From positions 48,525-112,524 of the forward strand of contig JAFYER010000009.1 in assembly GCA_017544165.1 (NCBI GenBank): 64,000 nucleotides of DNA, given 5' to 3'. A program made the position numbers and the translations under genes. Source of the DNA: Bacilli bacterium (GTDB lineage Bacteria; Bacillota_I; Bacilli_A; RF39; UBA660). Below, in pieces: positions 52,073 to 59,717 of the stretch. Position 1 is the stretch's first letter, and the number at the start of each line of letters is the position of its first letter. The notes beneath the pieces are model-generated. The model was not told the DNA's origin, did no database searches, and saw only the letters and a program-made list of their open reading frames with translations.

Positions 52073-53416
52073 TTAACTTTCCTTATCAAATTCTTTTGAT
52101 ATGCTCTTGAATGAACCAAAATTTAGTTCAAACATCAAGTCAATTGTACCTAACCCACCTTTTCTATGTTTTGCAATAATAAGTTCCGCTGGAACTGTTG
52201 TAACACTTTGATCTTTTTTTCCTTCATAATAATCTTTACGATTTATAAATAATACGATATCGGCATCTTGCTCTAGGGAACCTGATTCACGAAGATCCGC
52301 TAGCATTGGAACATTGCTCTCTCTTTTTTCAGCGGTTCTTGAAAGTTGGGAAAGCGCTATAACTGGTATTTGTAATTCAAGGGCCATTTGTTTTAAGGCT
52401 CTTGATATTTCTGAAACCTCAACTTGTCTTGATTCAACTCTTTTATTGCCCGTATAGACTAGTTGTAGATAGTCGACAACTACTAAAGCAAGACCTTTTT
52501 CACTACTTGCTAGTCTGCGACATTTAGCTCTAATATCGGCAATCGTAGCACTAGCATCAGCCTCGATATAAATGTTATTTTTCTCAACCAATTCACTTGT
52601 AGCCTCATTATATCTTTGCCAATCTCTTTCTTGCATTCTACCAGTTTGTAATTTATAAGAATCAATTCGACCAGTCGAAGCAATCATTCTATTGACAAGC
52701 ATATCAGCAGACATTTCCATGTTGAATATTACAACTGCTTTATCAGTAGTTGATGCTGCATATGTTGCCATATTAAGAGCAAGAGCAGTCTTACCCATTC
52801 CAGGACGAGCAGCAAGTATTATCATTTCGCCTGGTTGAAATCCTGTTGTTATTTTATCAAAATCATAAAAACCTGTTTCAAGCCCCGTTACAACTTTATT
52901 AGTTTGGGCAAGTTTTTCTAGTTTTTCATGTGCTACAGTTATTGCATCATAAATGGGTAAAAGTTCGGAAACAGACCGATTTCTAACCGCCATTAAGATG
53001 TTTTTTTCAGCATTATCTTGAAGAGCAACAACATTTTCCTCTTCATAAGCTGATTCAATTATAGTAGTAGCACTACTTATCAAACTACGACGAACATAAA
53101 AGTCAGTAAGTATTTTAATATAGTAATCAATGTTTGCACTTGTAACAACAGAATCAATTATTTCAGTAATATGGTCAAGACCTACTGTATTTAATTTCTT
53201 AGTTTTATCAAGTTCATTTTTTAAAGTAGTTATATCAATAGGGCTATGATCATCGTGTAAAGATTTTATGGCTTCAAAAACAATTCTATTTCTTTCGTCA
53301 TAGAACATATCTGAAGTTACTGATTCACAAATTTTATCAACTTGATCCCTAGCAATAAAAGCAACACCTAGTACAGACATTTCTGCTTCGGGATTATTTG
53401 GCACAGCTCTTGCCAT
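52073..53416 (-). CDS. dnaB: Replicative DNA helicase
   Basis: 447 residues, DnaB family (named DnaC in Bacillus). Hexameric helicase unwinding DNA at the fork. N-terminal primase-interacting domain 'PNNPEAEMSVLGVAFIARDQ', linker, then RecA-like domain with Walker A 'AARPGMGKTALALN', Walker B 'LALVVVDYLQLV' and 'ALSQLSRTAEKR' and the Arg-finger region 'AELIIAKHRKGGLGTI'. Follows rplI by 10 bp, a common arrangement in Firmicutes. Confidence 0.98.
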   Translation of the reverse strand: MARAVPNNPEAEMSVLGVAFIARDQVDKICESVTSDMFYDERNRIVFEAIKSLHDDHSPIDITTLKNELDKTKKLNTVGLDHITEIIDSVVTSANIDYYIKILTDFYVRRSLISSATTIIESAYEEENVVALQDNAEKNILMAVRNRSVSELLPIYDAITVAHEKLEKLAQTNKVVTGLETGFYDFDKITTGFQPGEMIILAARPGMGKTALALNMATYAASTTDKAVVIFNMEMSADMLVNRMIASTGRIDSYKLQTGRMQERDWQRYNEATSELVEKNNIYIEADASATIADIRAKCRRLASSEKGLALVVVDYLQLVYTGNKRVESRQVEVSEISRALKQMALELQIPVIALSQLSRTAEKRESNVPMLADLRESGSLEQDADIVLFINRKDYYEGKKDQSVTTVPAELIIAKHRKGGLGTIDLMFELNFGSFKSISKEFDKES

Positions 53417-53426
53417 AAAAATCTCC

Positions 53427-53867
53427 TTACTTTACTAAATTAATATTTAAATTAAATTCAACCTTTTTATGTAATTTTACTCTAACAATATGATTTCCTA
53501 AACTATCAATATTTCCGTCAGTAAAAATACATTTTTTATCTATTTTATATCCTATTTTGGATAATTTATCACTTATTTGTTTGGCTGAAACAGTTCCAAA
53601 AACTTTGTCACCAGCCCCGGTTTTTACTTTAAATTCTATTTTTTTATCATTTAGTTTATCTTTTATTTTATTTAAACTTTCAACAAGCGCATTTTCGTTA
53701 TCCTGTCTTTCTTTAATTTGTTCATCGAGGATTTGTTTACTTTTATCCGTATACATGACTGCTAACTTATTTTTTATTAAAAAATTTGTAGCGTAACCAT
53801 TTGATACGTCAATAATGTCATCTTTTTTTCCTTGACCTTTGACATCTTTAATCAAAATGACTTTCAT
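53427..53867 (-). CDS. rplI: 50S ribosomal protein L9
   Basis: 146 residues. N-terminal RNA-binding domain '[20 protein letters not shown]' and '[13 protein letters not shown]' is canonical, followed by the long central helix (residues 40-75) and a C-terminal domain with '[15 protein letters not shown]'. L9 spans between L1 stalk and neighbouring ribosomes. It heads the downstream unit with dnaB. The operon rpsF-ssb-rpsR ends with a terminator just upstream of it. Confidence 0.97.
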   Translation of the reverse strand: MKVILIKDVKGQGKKDDIIDVSNGYATNFLIKNKLAVMYTDKSKQILDEQIKERQDNENALVESLNKIKDKLNDKKIEFKVKTGAGDKVFGTVSAKQISDKLSKIGYKIDKKCIFTDGNIDSLGNHIVRVKLHKKVEFNLNINLVK

Positions 53868-53911
53868 ATAAACCTCCTAAATCTCATATATTATATCATA
53901 ATTAAAAACAT

Positions 53912-53940
53912 AAAAAAACCATTTGTTATCTAACAAATGG
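53912..53940 (-). terminator. Terminator overlapping the rpsR end
   Basis: Minus-strand stem CCATTTGTTA/TAACAAATGG with a tight loop and seven Ts; the last codons of rpsR form one arm. Confidence 0.8.
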
Positions 53941-54141
53941 AATTAAAGCCATATGTCTTGCATACTTAATTTGTTTAGCAATGTGTCTTTGATGTTCAGC
54001 ACAAGCACCTGTCATTCTACGAGGTAATATCTTACCTTTTTCATTTATATATTTATTGATAATCATTACGTCTTTATAATCAACAGATTTGCCAGCACAC
54101 ATTTGGCATATTCTTTTTTTCTTATGGTAAAATTCTGCCAT
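53926..54141 (-). CDS. rpsR: 30S ribosomal protein S18
   Basis: 71 residues. 'DYKDVMIINKYINEKGKILP' and 'RRMTGACAEHQRHIAKQIKYAR' are family signatures. Two Cys near the start ('RICQMCAGKS') form a CxxC, with a third Cys later ('GACAEH'), as in zinc-binding S18 variants. S18 pairs with S6 on the 30S platform; the two genes share the operon rpsF-ssb-rpsR. Confidence 0.97.
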   Translation of the reverse strand: MAEFYHKKKRICQMCAGKSVDYKDVMIINKYINEKGKILPRRMTGACAEHQRHIAKQIKYARHMALIPFVR

Positions 54142-54159
54142 ATTTAATATCCTCCTTTT

Positions 54160-54621
54160 TTAAAATGGTAAATCATCACTGCTAATATTAATCTCTTCAC
54201 CAAAATCTTTATAAGGATCTTCAGATACATCAGTTGTCTCAATATTACTCATGCTATCGTTATTATTACTACGTGGTTCGAAGTTTCCTCCTTCACTTGG
54301 AGCATTTCCACCACCTAAAAATTCAAAATTTTCAACAATAACATCAGTCGTATATCTTTTTGAGCCGTCTTGAGCATCATAACTGCTGTTTCTAATTCGG
54401 CCAGTAACAGATATCATTCTACCTTTAGCGCAATATCTATTTATAGTCGATGCAGTTCTTCCGAAAGCAACACAATTAATAAATTCTGTGCTTCGCTCGC
54501 CATCACGATTGACAAAATCATTTTGACAAGCAAGAGAGAAGCGAGCTACCTCCGTAGAATTTGATCCCATTCTTGATTCAGGGTCACGAGTCAATCTACC
54601 AGTTAAAATTACCTTATTCAT
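54160..54621 (-). CDS. ssb: Single-stranded DNA-binding protein
   Basis: 153 residues. OB-fold: 'MNKVILTGRLTRDPESRMG', 'FINCVAFGRTASTINRYCAKG' in outline and 'VTGRIRNSSYDAQDGSKRYT'. The linker is Asn/Ser/Gly-rich and the acidic tip 'ISSDDLPF' is the conserved site that recruits repair and replication partners. It sits between rpsF and rpsR, the standard Firmicutes order. Confidence 0.98.
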   Translation of the reverse strand: MNKVILTGRLTRDPESRMGSNSTEVARFSLACQNDFVNRDGERSTEFINCVAFGRTASTINRYCAKGRMISVTGRIRNSSYDAQDGSKRYTTDVIVENFEFLGGGNAPSEGGNFEPRSNNNDSMSNIETTDVSEDPYKDFGEEINISSDDLPF

Positions 54622-54624
54622 TTA

Positions 54625-54918
54625 CTATTCTCCTTCTTTTTTAATTACTAAATGTCTAAGGACATTTTCATTAATTAAAACTTTACGTTCAAATTCTTTA
54701 ATAGTTTCGTGATTAGCTTCAACTGTCATAACAAAGTATGTACCAGTTAATTCTTTTTTAATTGGATAAGCTAACTTCCTTTTTCCCATTTCTTTGAATT
54801 CGATGACTTTACCTTTTCCTTTAGTAATAATACCTTGTAATGAGTCAGCAACTGCTTTAATAGCATCATCTTCAATTGTATTTTTTACAATAAACATTAC
54901 TTCGTATTTTTCCATCAT
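54625..54918 (-). CDS. rpsF: 30S ribosomal protein S6
   Basis: 97 residues. 'KYEVMFIVKNTIEDDAIKAV', 'EFKEMGKRKLAYPIKKELTG' and the final 'ENVLRHLVIKKE' are typical. S6 dimerises with S18 on the 16S platform. First gene of rpsF-ssb-rpsR, preceded by a structured leader and a good promoter. Confidence 0.97.
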   Translation of the reverse strand: MMEKYEVMFIVKNTIEDDAIKAVADSLQGIITKGKGKVIEFKEMGKRKLAYPIKKELTGTYFVMTVEANHETIKEFERKVLINENVLRHLVIKKEGE

Positions 54919-54990
54919 CTTTCACCTCCTTTTGGTCTACTCGGCTTTATAAAATATATAAAGCAAGGAGCAAAATAATTACTCGCAAGT
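54919..54990 (-). promoter_or_regulatory. S6:S18-type ribosomal protein leader
   Basis: The leader folds with a long-range 7-bp stem CTACTTG/CGAGTAG enclosing GAG/CTC and GCTTTATA/TATAAAGC hairpins, leaving a CCG next to the closing stem. A bulged CCG beside a stem is the known recognition feature of S6:S18 leaders that repress rpsF operons. Binding here is inferred from form and position. Confidence 0.6.
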
Positions 54991-55019
54991 AGTATAACAA
55001 AAATGCTTGTTTTTGTCTA
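54991..55019 (-). promoter_or_regulatory. rpsF promoter
   Basis: TAGACA, 17-base spacer and TATACT on the minus strand, about 73 bases before rpsF. Confidence 0.65.
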
Positions 55020-55026
55020 TCTTTTT

Positions 55027-55824
55027 TCAAATATAATAGACATTTGGCCCAAGCTCATCAATTTCGGTTTTAATTCTTTTTCTTTCTAAATTAGATGGTT
55101 CTTTCAAATGTTTTAGAAATTCATCAAAATATATAGTTATCGTATCTTTACTTGCCGATGCGTCAATAACACTATCAATATATTCAAGAACAGTTTTTTG
55201 AAAAGGAAAACCAAGTAAAGAATAAAAAGAATTATCAATTACTAGAGACTCAAAATCAATACCATAAATCAAAGATATTGATGCAATAAATAATTTTAAT
55301 GCATCATCTTGTAACATATCATTTTGATTGATAAAATAAGCAGCATACACACCAAAAGTACTATTAATTGGTCGACCATTTTCCCAATCAACAAAAACAC
55401 CTTGACCATCTTTTGTTATCAAAATGTTATGTAAGTTAATATCACCAACTATATAATCTTTATTTAATCTTTTTAAAGTTTTATGAAGACTTAAAAGGAT
55501 TTCTTTTTTATCTTTAAAGCTTATAGTACTATTAAATACTTTTTCAGGTAGCATTAATAAATCAAAAATAGATTTAGAGCGATCAAAAAGTGGCATTTCA
55601 TAACCATAGATTCTATTATCCTCTTTTAAAACGCTTATTGGGTGTGTATATCCTTCTACTATAGGAAGATCACTTACAAAATCTATTCTTTCACTCAAAA
55701 AAGGCGGTTTATGCCTAGATTGTTCACAGTTTTTATAAAGAGTATTATTTCCACTATGATAAAGACAATAGTTAAACCGTTTATATTGCTCTAAAAGTTC
55801 TGCTTGAGTTATATTTCTTTCCAT
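55027..55824 (-). CDS. Kinase-fold protein (APH/choline-kinase or Ser/Thr-kinase-like)
   Basis: 265 residues, soluble. The C-lobe shows 'YIVGDINLHNILITKDGQGV' (catalytic Asp128 and Asn133 in the G-D-x-N-x-x-N arrangement) and 'FVDWENGRP' (metal-binding Asp146 at the DFG position). The N-lobe is degenerate: no glycine-rich loop is obvious, and Lys67 in 'PISVLKEDN' could be the ATP-binding Lys. It therefore resembles aminoglycoside-phosphotransferase-like or small eukaryote-like kinases. Substrate unknown. Encoded alone between rpsF and a thioredoxin-like lipoprotein. Confidence 0.65.
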   Translation of the reverse strand: MERNITQAELLEQYKRFNYCLYHSGNNTLYKNCEQSRHKPPFLSERIDFVSDLPIVEGYTHPISVLKEDNRIYGYEMPLFDRSKSIFDLLMLPEKVFNSTISFKDKKEILLSLHKTLKRLNKDYIVGDINLHNILITKDGQGVFVDWENGRPINSTFGVYAAYFINQNDMLQDDALKLFIASISLIYGIDFESLVIDNSFYSLLGFPFQKTVLEYIDSVIDASASKDTITIYFDEFLKHLKEPSNLERKRIKTEIDELGPNVYYI

Positions 55825-55853
55825 AACGGTTTTATATTATATTACATTTTTAC

Positions 55854-56330
55854 TCATTTTGAAACAAAAAAGATATATTCATTAAGCCATTTTTCAAATT
55901 CATCAGCATCTTGATATCTGATTAAATCCGCATCTGACTCTGCATCTAAATAAGCAACTATTTTTGAATTATTAATTATTAATACCGAAGGAGCAAACTT
56001 AACTGTTTCATAAAATGATGTTTCTTTAAAATCTTCATAAGGAATAGATAAAATATCTATATTATACTTATCCATAAATTTAGCAAATATTTGATCACAA
56101 GGAACAGATAAATTACAATAATTATTGTATGTAAATAACAAATATGTTTCATTTTCTCTAGAAGATAATTCATCTTTTGTTACTTCTACATATTCGCCTT
56201 TATTATAATACTTATCAGTTAAATATAATCTTTCTTTGCCATCATTTTGATTAGTTTTATGAGTGCATCCCGTAACAAATAACAAGATTCCTATTAAAAA
56301 TATAATAATTACTTTTTTATTTTTTAGCAT
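55854..56330 (-). CDS. Thioredoxin-like lipoprotein
   Basis: 158 residues. Signal peptide with lipobox (FVTG-C) at residue 22. The mature region 'TYLLFTYNNYCNLSVPCDQI' places two Cys five residues apart (C-x5-C) where thioredoxins have CxxC, followed by 'YNIDILSIPYEDF' and 'VKFAPSVLIINNSKIVAYLD', the strand with cis-Pro and the next strand of the fold. Probably a membrane-attached redox or disulfide protein; the wider Cys spacing makes activity uncertain. Confidence 0.65.
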   Translation of the reverse strand: MLKNKKVIIIFLIGILLFVTGCTHKTNQNDGKERLYLTDKYYNKGEYVEVTKDELSSRENETYLLFTYNNYCNLSVPCDQIFAKFMDKYNIDILSIPYEDFKETSFYETVKFAPSVLIINNSKIVAYLDAESDADLIRYQDADEFEKWLNEYIFFVSK

Positions 56331-56398
56331 ATAAATACTCCTTAACTATTTTCATTTTAAGTTAAAACAACAATTAAATCACTAAAGCATTGGTTGAG

Positions 56399-57451
56399 TT
56401 AATTATTATTGATTACTTCGATTATTTGTTTACCATGTGTTACTAGTTTTATTTGTGATAATATTTTAGCTTTTTGTAGTTCGTCAAATGTTTTAGGTCT
56501 AATGTCAATTAATCTTTCTAATTCATCATTTGTAAAAACATAATAAGCTGGAATACCCATTTCATTTGACCTAGCTTTTCTAAACTTAATTAATTTCTCT
56601 TTTAAATTATCATCAATTATTTCTTTGTCATATACGCAATTTTCTTTTGAATTATCATTACTTCTTATTTTGCTGTTTATATATTTCTCTTTGTAATAAC
56701 CATAAAAATCTATTTGTTCACTATATGACCAATCTATATAAGCTTGTGCTGATTGCTCCATATCTTTTCTAGTTTTATATGGGTCATCGATTTTGCAATT
56801 ATTTAAATCGTATTCAATTTGTCTAACTAAAGCATCTGCCCTCAATATTTTATGTCGTAGTTCCTTCGGAGCTTTACTCGTATTCAATATTGTTTCATGA
56901 TTGGCTGCTACAACTAAAACTCTTCGATAATAATCAAAATATTTAGATCCAAAAAATTTTATAAAGTTTGAGGAATTACTGTCCCATAATTTCCTAACAA
57001 CTTCTCTTTGGGCTTCAACTTGTCTAAGAGGGGAATACATTCCCTTTTTTATTCTTTTGCCGTTAATGTTAAGTTCTCTTATAAAATCACCTTTATCCGT
57101 AACTGTAATATTTCCAACTAAATTCTTACATTCCACATAATAAGTATAAATTGGCGAAATAATAACATAATCTATTTGAGCTGTTAGATCTTGATATCTT
57201 AATTTTATATCCCTTAATACATACATACCAATATTAGCTTTTTTAAGCTGATAAGCTATTTCATTTTCGCCATCTAAGCCCTTTTTCACAATGTATAATT
57301 CGCTTAATAAATCTTCATTATTTGGATACTCCTTATTTAATTTTTTCAATGCATCATATTTATCTTGCAAGTCACTATTTTCTTTATAAATAATCGTATC
57401 TTTAAATCTAAATGCATCTATTGCTGTATTAATTAACCCCATCTCAATCAC
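56399..57451 (-). CDS. NERD-domain nuclease-like protein with C-terminal HRDC domain
   Basis: 350 residues. The NERD region starts with 'LDGENEIAYQL' (residues 59-69) and has the PD-(D/E)xK-like set D94 ('QIDYVIIS'), E107 and K109 ('YYVECKNL'), the expected nuclease core. The C-terminal 'FRKARSNEMGIPAYYVFTND' with 'IRPKTFDELQKAKILS' is an HRDC domain, normally a nucleic-acid or helicase accessory domain. NERD-HRDC proteins are found in plasmids and defence-like loci. A role in DNA processing or defence is inference. No helicase is fused or adjacent. Confidence 0.8.
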   Translation of the reverse strand: MIEMGLINTAIDAFRFKDTIIYKENSDLQDKYDALKKLNKEYPNNEDLLSELYIVKKGLDGENEIAYQLKKANIGMYVLRDIKLRYQDLTAQIDYVIISPIYTYYVECKNLVGNITVTDKGDFIRELNINGKRIKKGMYSPLRQVEAQREVVRKLWDSNSSNFIKFFGSKYFDYYRRVLVVAANHETILNTSKAPKELRHKILRADALVRQIEYDLNNCKIDDPYKTRKDMEQSAQAYIDWSYSEQIDFYGYYKEKYINSKIRSNDNSKENCVYDKEIIDDNLKEKLIKFRKARSNEMGIPAYYVFTNDELERLIDIRPKTFDELQKAKILSQIKLVTHGKQIIEVINNN

Positions 57452-57470
57452 CTATTTGTAATTATAACAT

Positions 57471-57494
57471 AAAAAAAGAACCTTTTGGTTCTTT
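57471..57494 (-). terminator. Terminator after DUF1292 gene
   Basis: Stem AAAGAACC/GGTTCTTT with TTTT-type loop and T run on the minus strand; the stop codon overlaps it. Confidence 0.75.
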
Positions 57495-57762
57495 AGTTAT
57501 CTTTTAGACATTTTAAGATGCCATCTACTAGTTGAAGACCAATTTGTTTGTCTTCCTTTGTCAAATTATCAATTAAAGTTATATTATTACCATCTTTTTT
57601 ATATAAGGAATAACATAAATTTTTTCTTCCATTTTTATCAAAAGAATTATCTGTATAAACTATATAATCCTTATTATTTTCATCATGATGATATGTTGCA
57701 ATTGCATAACAATTTTTACTTTTGCCATTTTTATCTGTTATTCTAAATTGCAATTGTTCCAT
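57493..57762 (-). CDS. DUF1292-family protein (second copy)
   Basis: 89 residues. 'MEQLQFRITDKNGKSKNCYA' with 'KDYIVYTDN' follows the strand order of DUF1292 proteins and is paralogous in form to the protein at 37.5 kb, although sequence identity is low. Small, cytoplasmic, unknown role. It ends in 'LVDGILKCLKDN'. Located between the triple-repeat protein and the NERD gene with 13 bp to the former, so it may be co-transcribed with it. Confidence 0.7.
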   Translation of the reverse strand: MEQLQFRITDKNGKSKNCYAIATYHHDENNKDYIVYTDNSFDKNGRKNLCYSLYKKDGNNITLIDNLTKEDKQIGLQLVDGILKCLKDN

Positions 57763-57775
57763 TTATAACTCCTTA

Positions 57776-58501
57776 TTATCTAGATAATTCTTGTTCATCC
57801 TTGGCAGCATTAATGTCTTCCCTTACGAGTGTACTTACTTTTTCAACAAAGTCTTGTACACATATAGGATTTCCATTTTCATCATAAGTTAATGTATAAC
57901 CTGCTGGAGCAAAATATTTAATTTCACCATCAACTTCTATAGTGTATGGTTCTACCGTTTTAATACCAGATCTTAAACTAAATGGCATAGATTCTGTTTT
58001 ATAATATGTATTTCCACTTCTAGTATAACCATCCATCTCTGGATAACTAAATTCTTGATTAACACTAGTTTCAATGATTATTGGTTTTGCTGTCTCAACA
58101 AATTCTTGCACACATATTGGTTTGCCATTTTCATCTTGAGTTAATGTATAACCTGCTGGAGCATAATATTTAGTTTCTCCGTTAACTTCAATAATATATG
58201 GTTCTACCGTTTTAATCCCTTTTCTAACACATATTGGTTTGCCATTTTCATCATGAGTGAATGTATAACCTGATGGAGCAGCGTATCGGACTGTAGTGTT
58301 TTGCTCGTCAGAATATGAATAATCCTGTTTGCTAGAATTAGTATTAATATGATTATCGATTAAATCATCCGCTACAAAAACACTACCAACAAACAAAGTA
58401 GCAGCCGCTGCATAAATCTTAACATTTGTCCAGTTAATTGCAGGTCTACTTCCATTAAGCGTTATATTTTCGTTTAATTTGTGTTTTTCATTCTTTTTCA
58501 T
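57776..58501 (-). CDS. Membrane protein with three PAGYT repeats
   Basis: 241 residues from the ATG at 58501, which has AAGGGGG upstream; an in-frame ATG at 58579 would add a second hydrophobic stretch but lacks such a site. Residues 26-48 (VKIYAAAATLFVGSVFVA) form one membrane segment. Three copies of a unit of 45-55 residues follow, each with a 'PSGYTFTHDENGKPICV' or 'PAGYTLTQDENGKPICV' core, two of them preceded by 'GIKTVEPY.IEV.GE'. The single Cys per repeat is conserved. Probably surface exposed; unknown function. Confidence 0.65.
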   Translation of the reverse strand: MKKNEKHKLNENITLNGSRPAINWTNVKIYAAAATLFVGSVFVADDLIDNHINTNSSKQDYSYSDEQNTTVRYAAPSGYTFTHDENGKPICVRKGIKTVEPYIIEVNGETKYYAPAGYTLTQDENGKPICVQEFVETAKPIIIETSVNQEFSYPEMDGYTRSGNTYYKTESMPFSLRSGIKTVEPYTIEVDGEIKYFAPAGYTLTYDENGNPICVQDFVEKVSTLVREDINAAKDEQELSR

Positions 58502-58586
58502 TTTAATAATCCCCCTTTTTAAAAGAAATAACCCCCAGTTGATAGTCAAAATTATAGCATAAAAGGTCAAAAATGTCAAATTTATG

Positions 58587-59015
58587 TCAATTTTTATATT
58601 TATTATATCTTTTATCTCCCCACCAATTAGGAACTAAGTCTTTTAATAAAACCACTTTTCTAGTTTCATAATCGGTTAATATTTCCATATTCCTGTTTTC
58701 ATAAGATAATTGCATTAAGAACTCTCTACAAGCACCACATGGCATACCACCATTAATCTTTGGGGGTTCAGATCTAAAAGCAATCAATTTTTTAATAACG
58801 GTTGTTCCCTCATTAATATACATATTTAAAGCGGCAACTCTTTCAGCACATAAATTCATTACTCCACTGGCACCCTCAATACAAAAACCGGTATATATAT
58901 TACCTTTTTCACTTAATACCGCCGCTACCACATGATGAGCATCAATAAATGGCGACACAGCTTGTGGATGATACTCCTCTTTAGCTTTTAAATACATTTC
59001 TTCCCAAATATCCAT
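58587..59015 (-). CDS. Cytidine deaminase-family protein
   Basis: 142 residues. Zinc motifs 'NLCAERVAALN' (CAE, catalytic Glu) and 'GGMPCGACREFL' (PCxxC) define the cytidine/blasticidin deaminase fold. Instead of the usual 'VGAAV' start after the substrate loop the protein has 'HHVVAAVL'. It may deaminate cytidine/deoxycytidine for pyrimidine salvage or be a blasticidin-type relative. The C-terminus 'LVPNWWGDKRYN' is unusual but resembles other deaminases that end with the D-LLP-x-x-W loop. Confidence 0.85.
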   Translation of the reverse strand: MDIWEEMYLKAKEEYHPQAVSPFIDAHHVVAAVLSEKGNIYTGFCIEGASGVMNLCAERVAALNMYINEGTTVIKKLIAFRSEPPKINGGMPCGACREFLMQLSYENRNMEILTDYETRKVVLLKDLVPNWWGDKRYNKYKN

Positions 59016-59078
59016 AATAACACCTCTAAAATATTATATCGCATAACATAAAATACCTAAATGACATAACTTAAATAT

Positions 59079-59357
59079 TTATATGTCATAATGCGTCCAC
59101 ATGCGAATAATGTGAACTTCTTTATTATCTTCATCAACTTCATAAACTATTCTGTGCTGCCTATTTACCCTTTTTGAATATAAACTAGTTAAATCACCAC
59201 ATAGTTTTTCATATGATGGCGGATAGCAAAACGGATCATTTATCATTAATTGCAAGATGTTTTTACAATTTTTATCTAATCAATTATTTTTTAACTTCGT
59301 TTTATCTTTTTCGTCTTGTTTTGAAAACTTAATCTTATATTGATTACCATTCTTCAT
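59079..59357 (-). pseudogene. YoeB/Txe-type toxin gene interrupted by an in-frame TGA
   Basis: The frame begins with an ATG overlapping the last codons of the antitoxin, as usual for this family. It reads 'YKIKFSKQDEKDKTKLKNN', then TGA at codon 26 (59280-59282), then 'LDKNCKNILQLMINDPF', 'PPSYEKLCGDLTSLYSKRV', 'NRQHRIVYEVDEDN' and 'RMWTHYDI', stopping at 59079. Family members have Gly at codon 26 ('AGLDKK'), so a single GGA to TGA change explains it. The catalytic-type residues in HRIVYE and the HY near the end are kept. The product as written would be only 25 residues; the rest of the gene is undamaged, so the change looks recent. Confidence 0.8.
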
Positions 59358-59601
59358 CCGGTTCAAACTCCTTAGCTGCATTCCAATCTTCATTTTGCCT
59401 TATATCATTAATGTTATCTACAAGCCCGGGTATACTTGTCAAATATAATGTTTCTTCGATGTTTTTCCATTCCTCTTCGGAAATTAATACCGCGTTTTTC
59501 CCTTTATTATTTACAATAGTAATGGGATTAAAACCAACATTAACGTCCGCTACTAATTGAAATAGATTTTGTCTGGCTTTTGTAATATTTATGGTACTCA
59601 T
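59344..59601 (-). CDS. Phd/YefM-type antitoxin
   Basis: 85 residues. 'MSTINITKARQNLFQLVADV' is the DNA-binding N-terminus of the Phd/YefM family, followed by 'PITIVNNKGKNAVLISEEEWKNIEETLYL', given here in outline, and an acidic C-terminus ('WNAAKEFEPDEEW') that would wrap the toxin. It overlaps the toxin frame by 14 bp. In working systems it also autorepresses the operon. Here the antitoxin is intact while its toxin is disrupted. Confidence 0.92.
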   Translation of the reverse strand: MSTINITKARQNLFQLVADVNVGFNPITIVNNKGKNAVLISEEEWKNIEETLYLTSIPGLVDNINDIRQNEDWNAAKEFEPDEEW

Positions 59602-59681
59602 CTTATCACCTCTTCTGTAATTATAACGTACCTTTTTGTGTACGCCAACTGTTTATTATTTATTATATTATATTTCTTTAT

Positions 59682-59706
59682 AAAAAAACTTACCCATTGG
59701 TAAGTC
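59682..59706 (-). terminator. tmRNA terminator
   Basis: Stem ACTTACC/GGTAAGT with a 4-base loop and seven Ts on the minus strand, about 12 bp after the mature tmRNA 3' end. Confidence 0.8.
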
Positions 59707-59717
59707 AATTATTAATT

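Noticed and set aside
59280..59282. TGA as a recoded sense codon (Trp or Gly)
   Set aside because: TGG is used for Trp in the same gene and other genes, and TGA terminates PFOR and other genes here; a point mutation is simpler.
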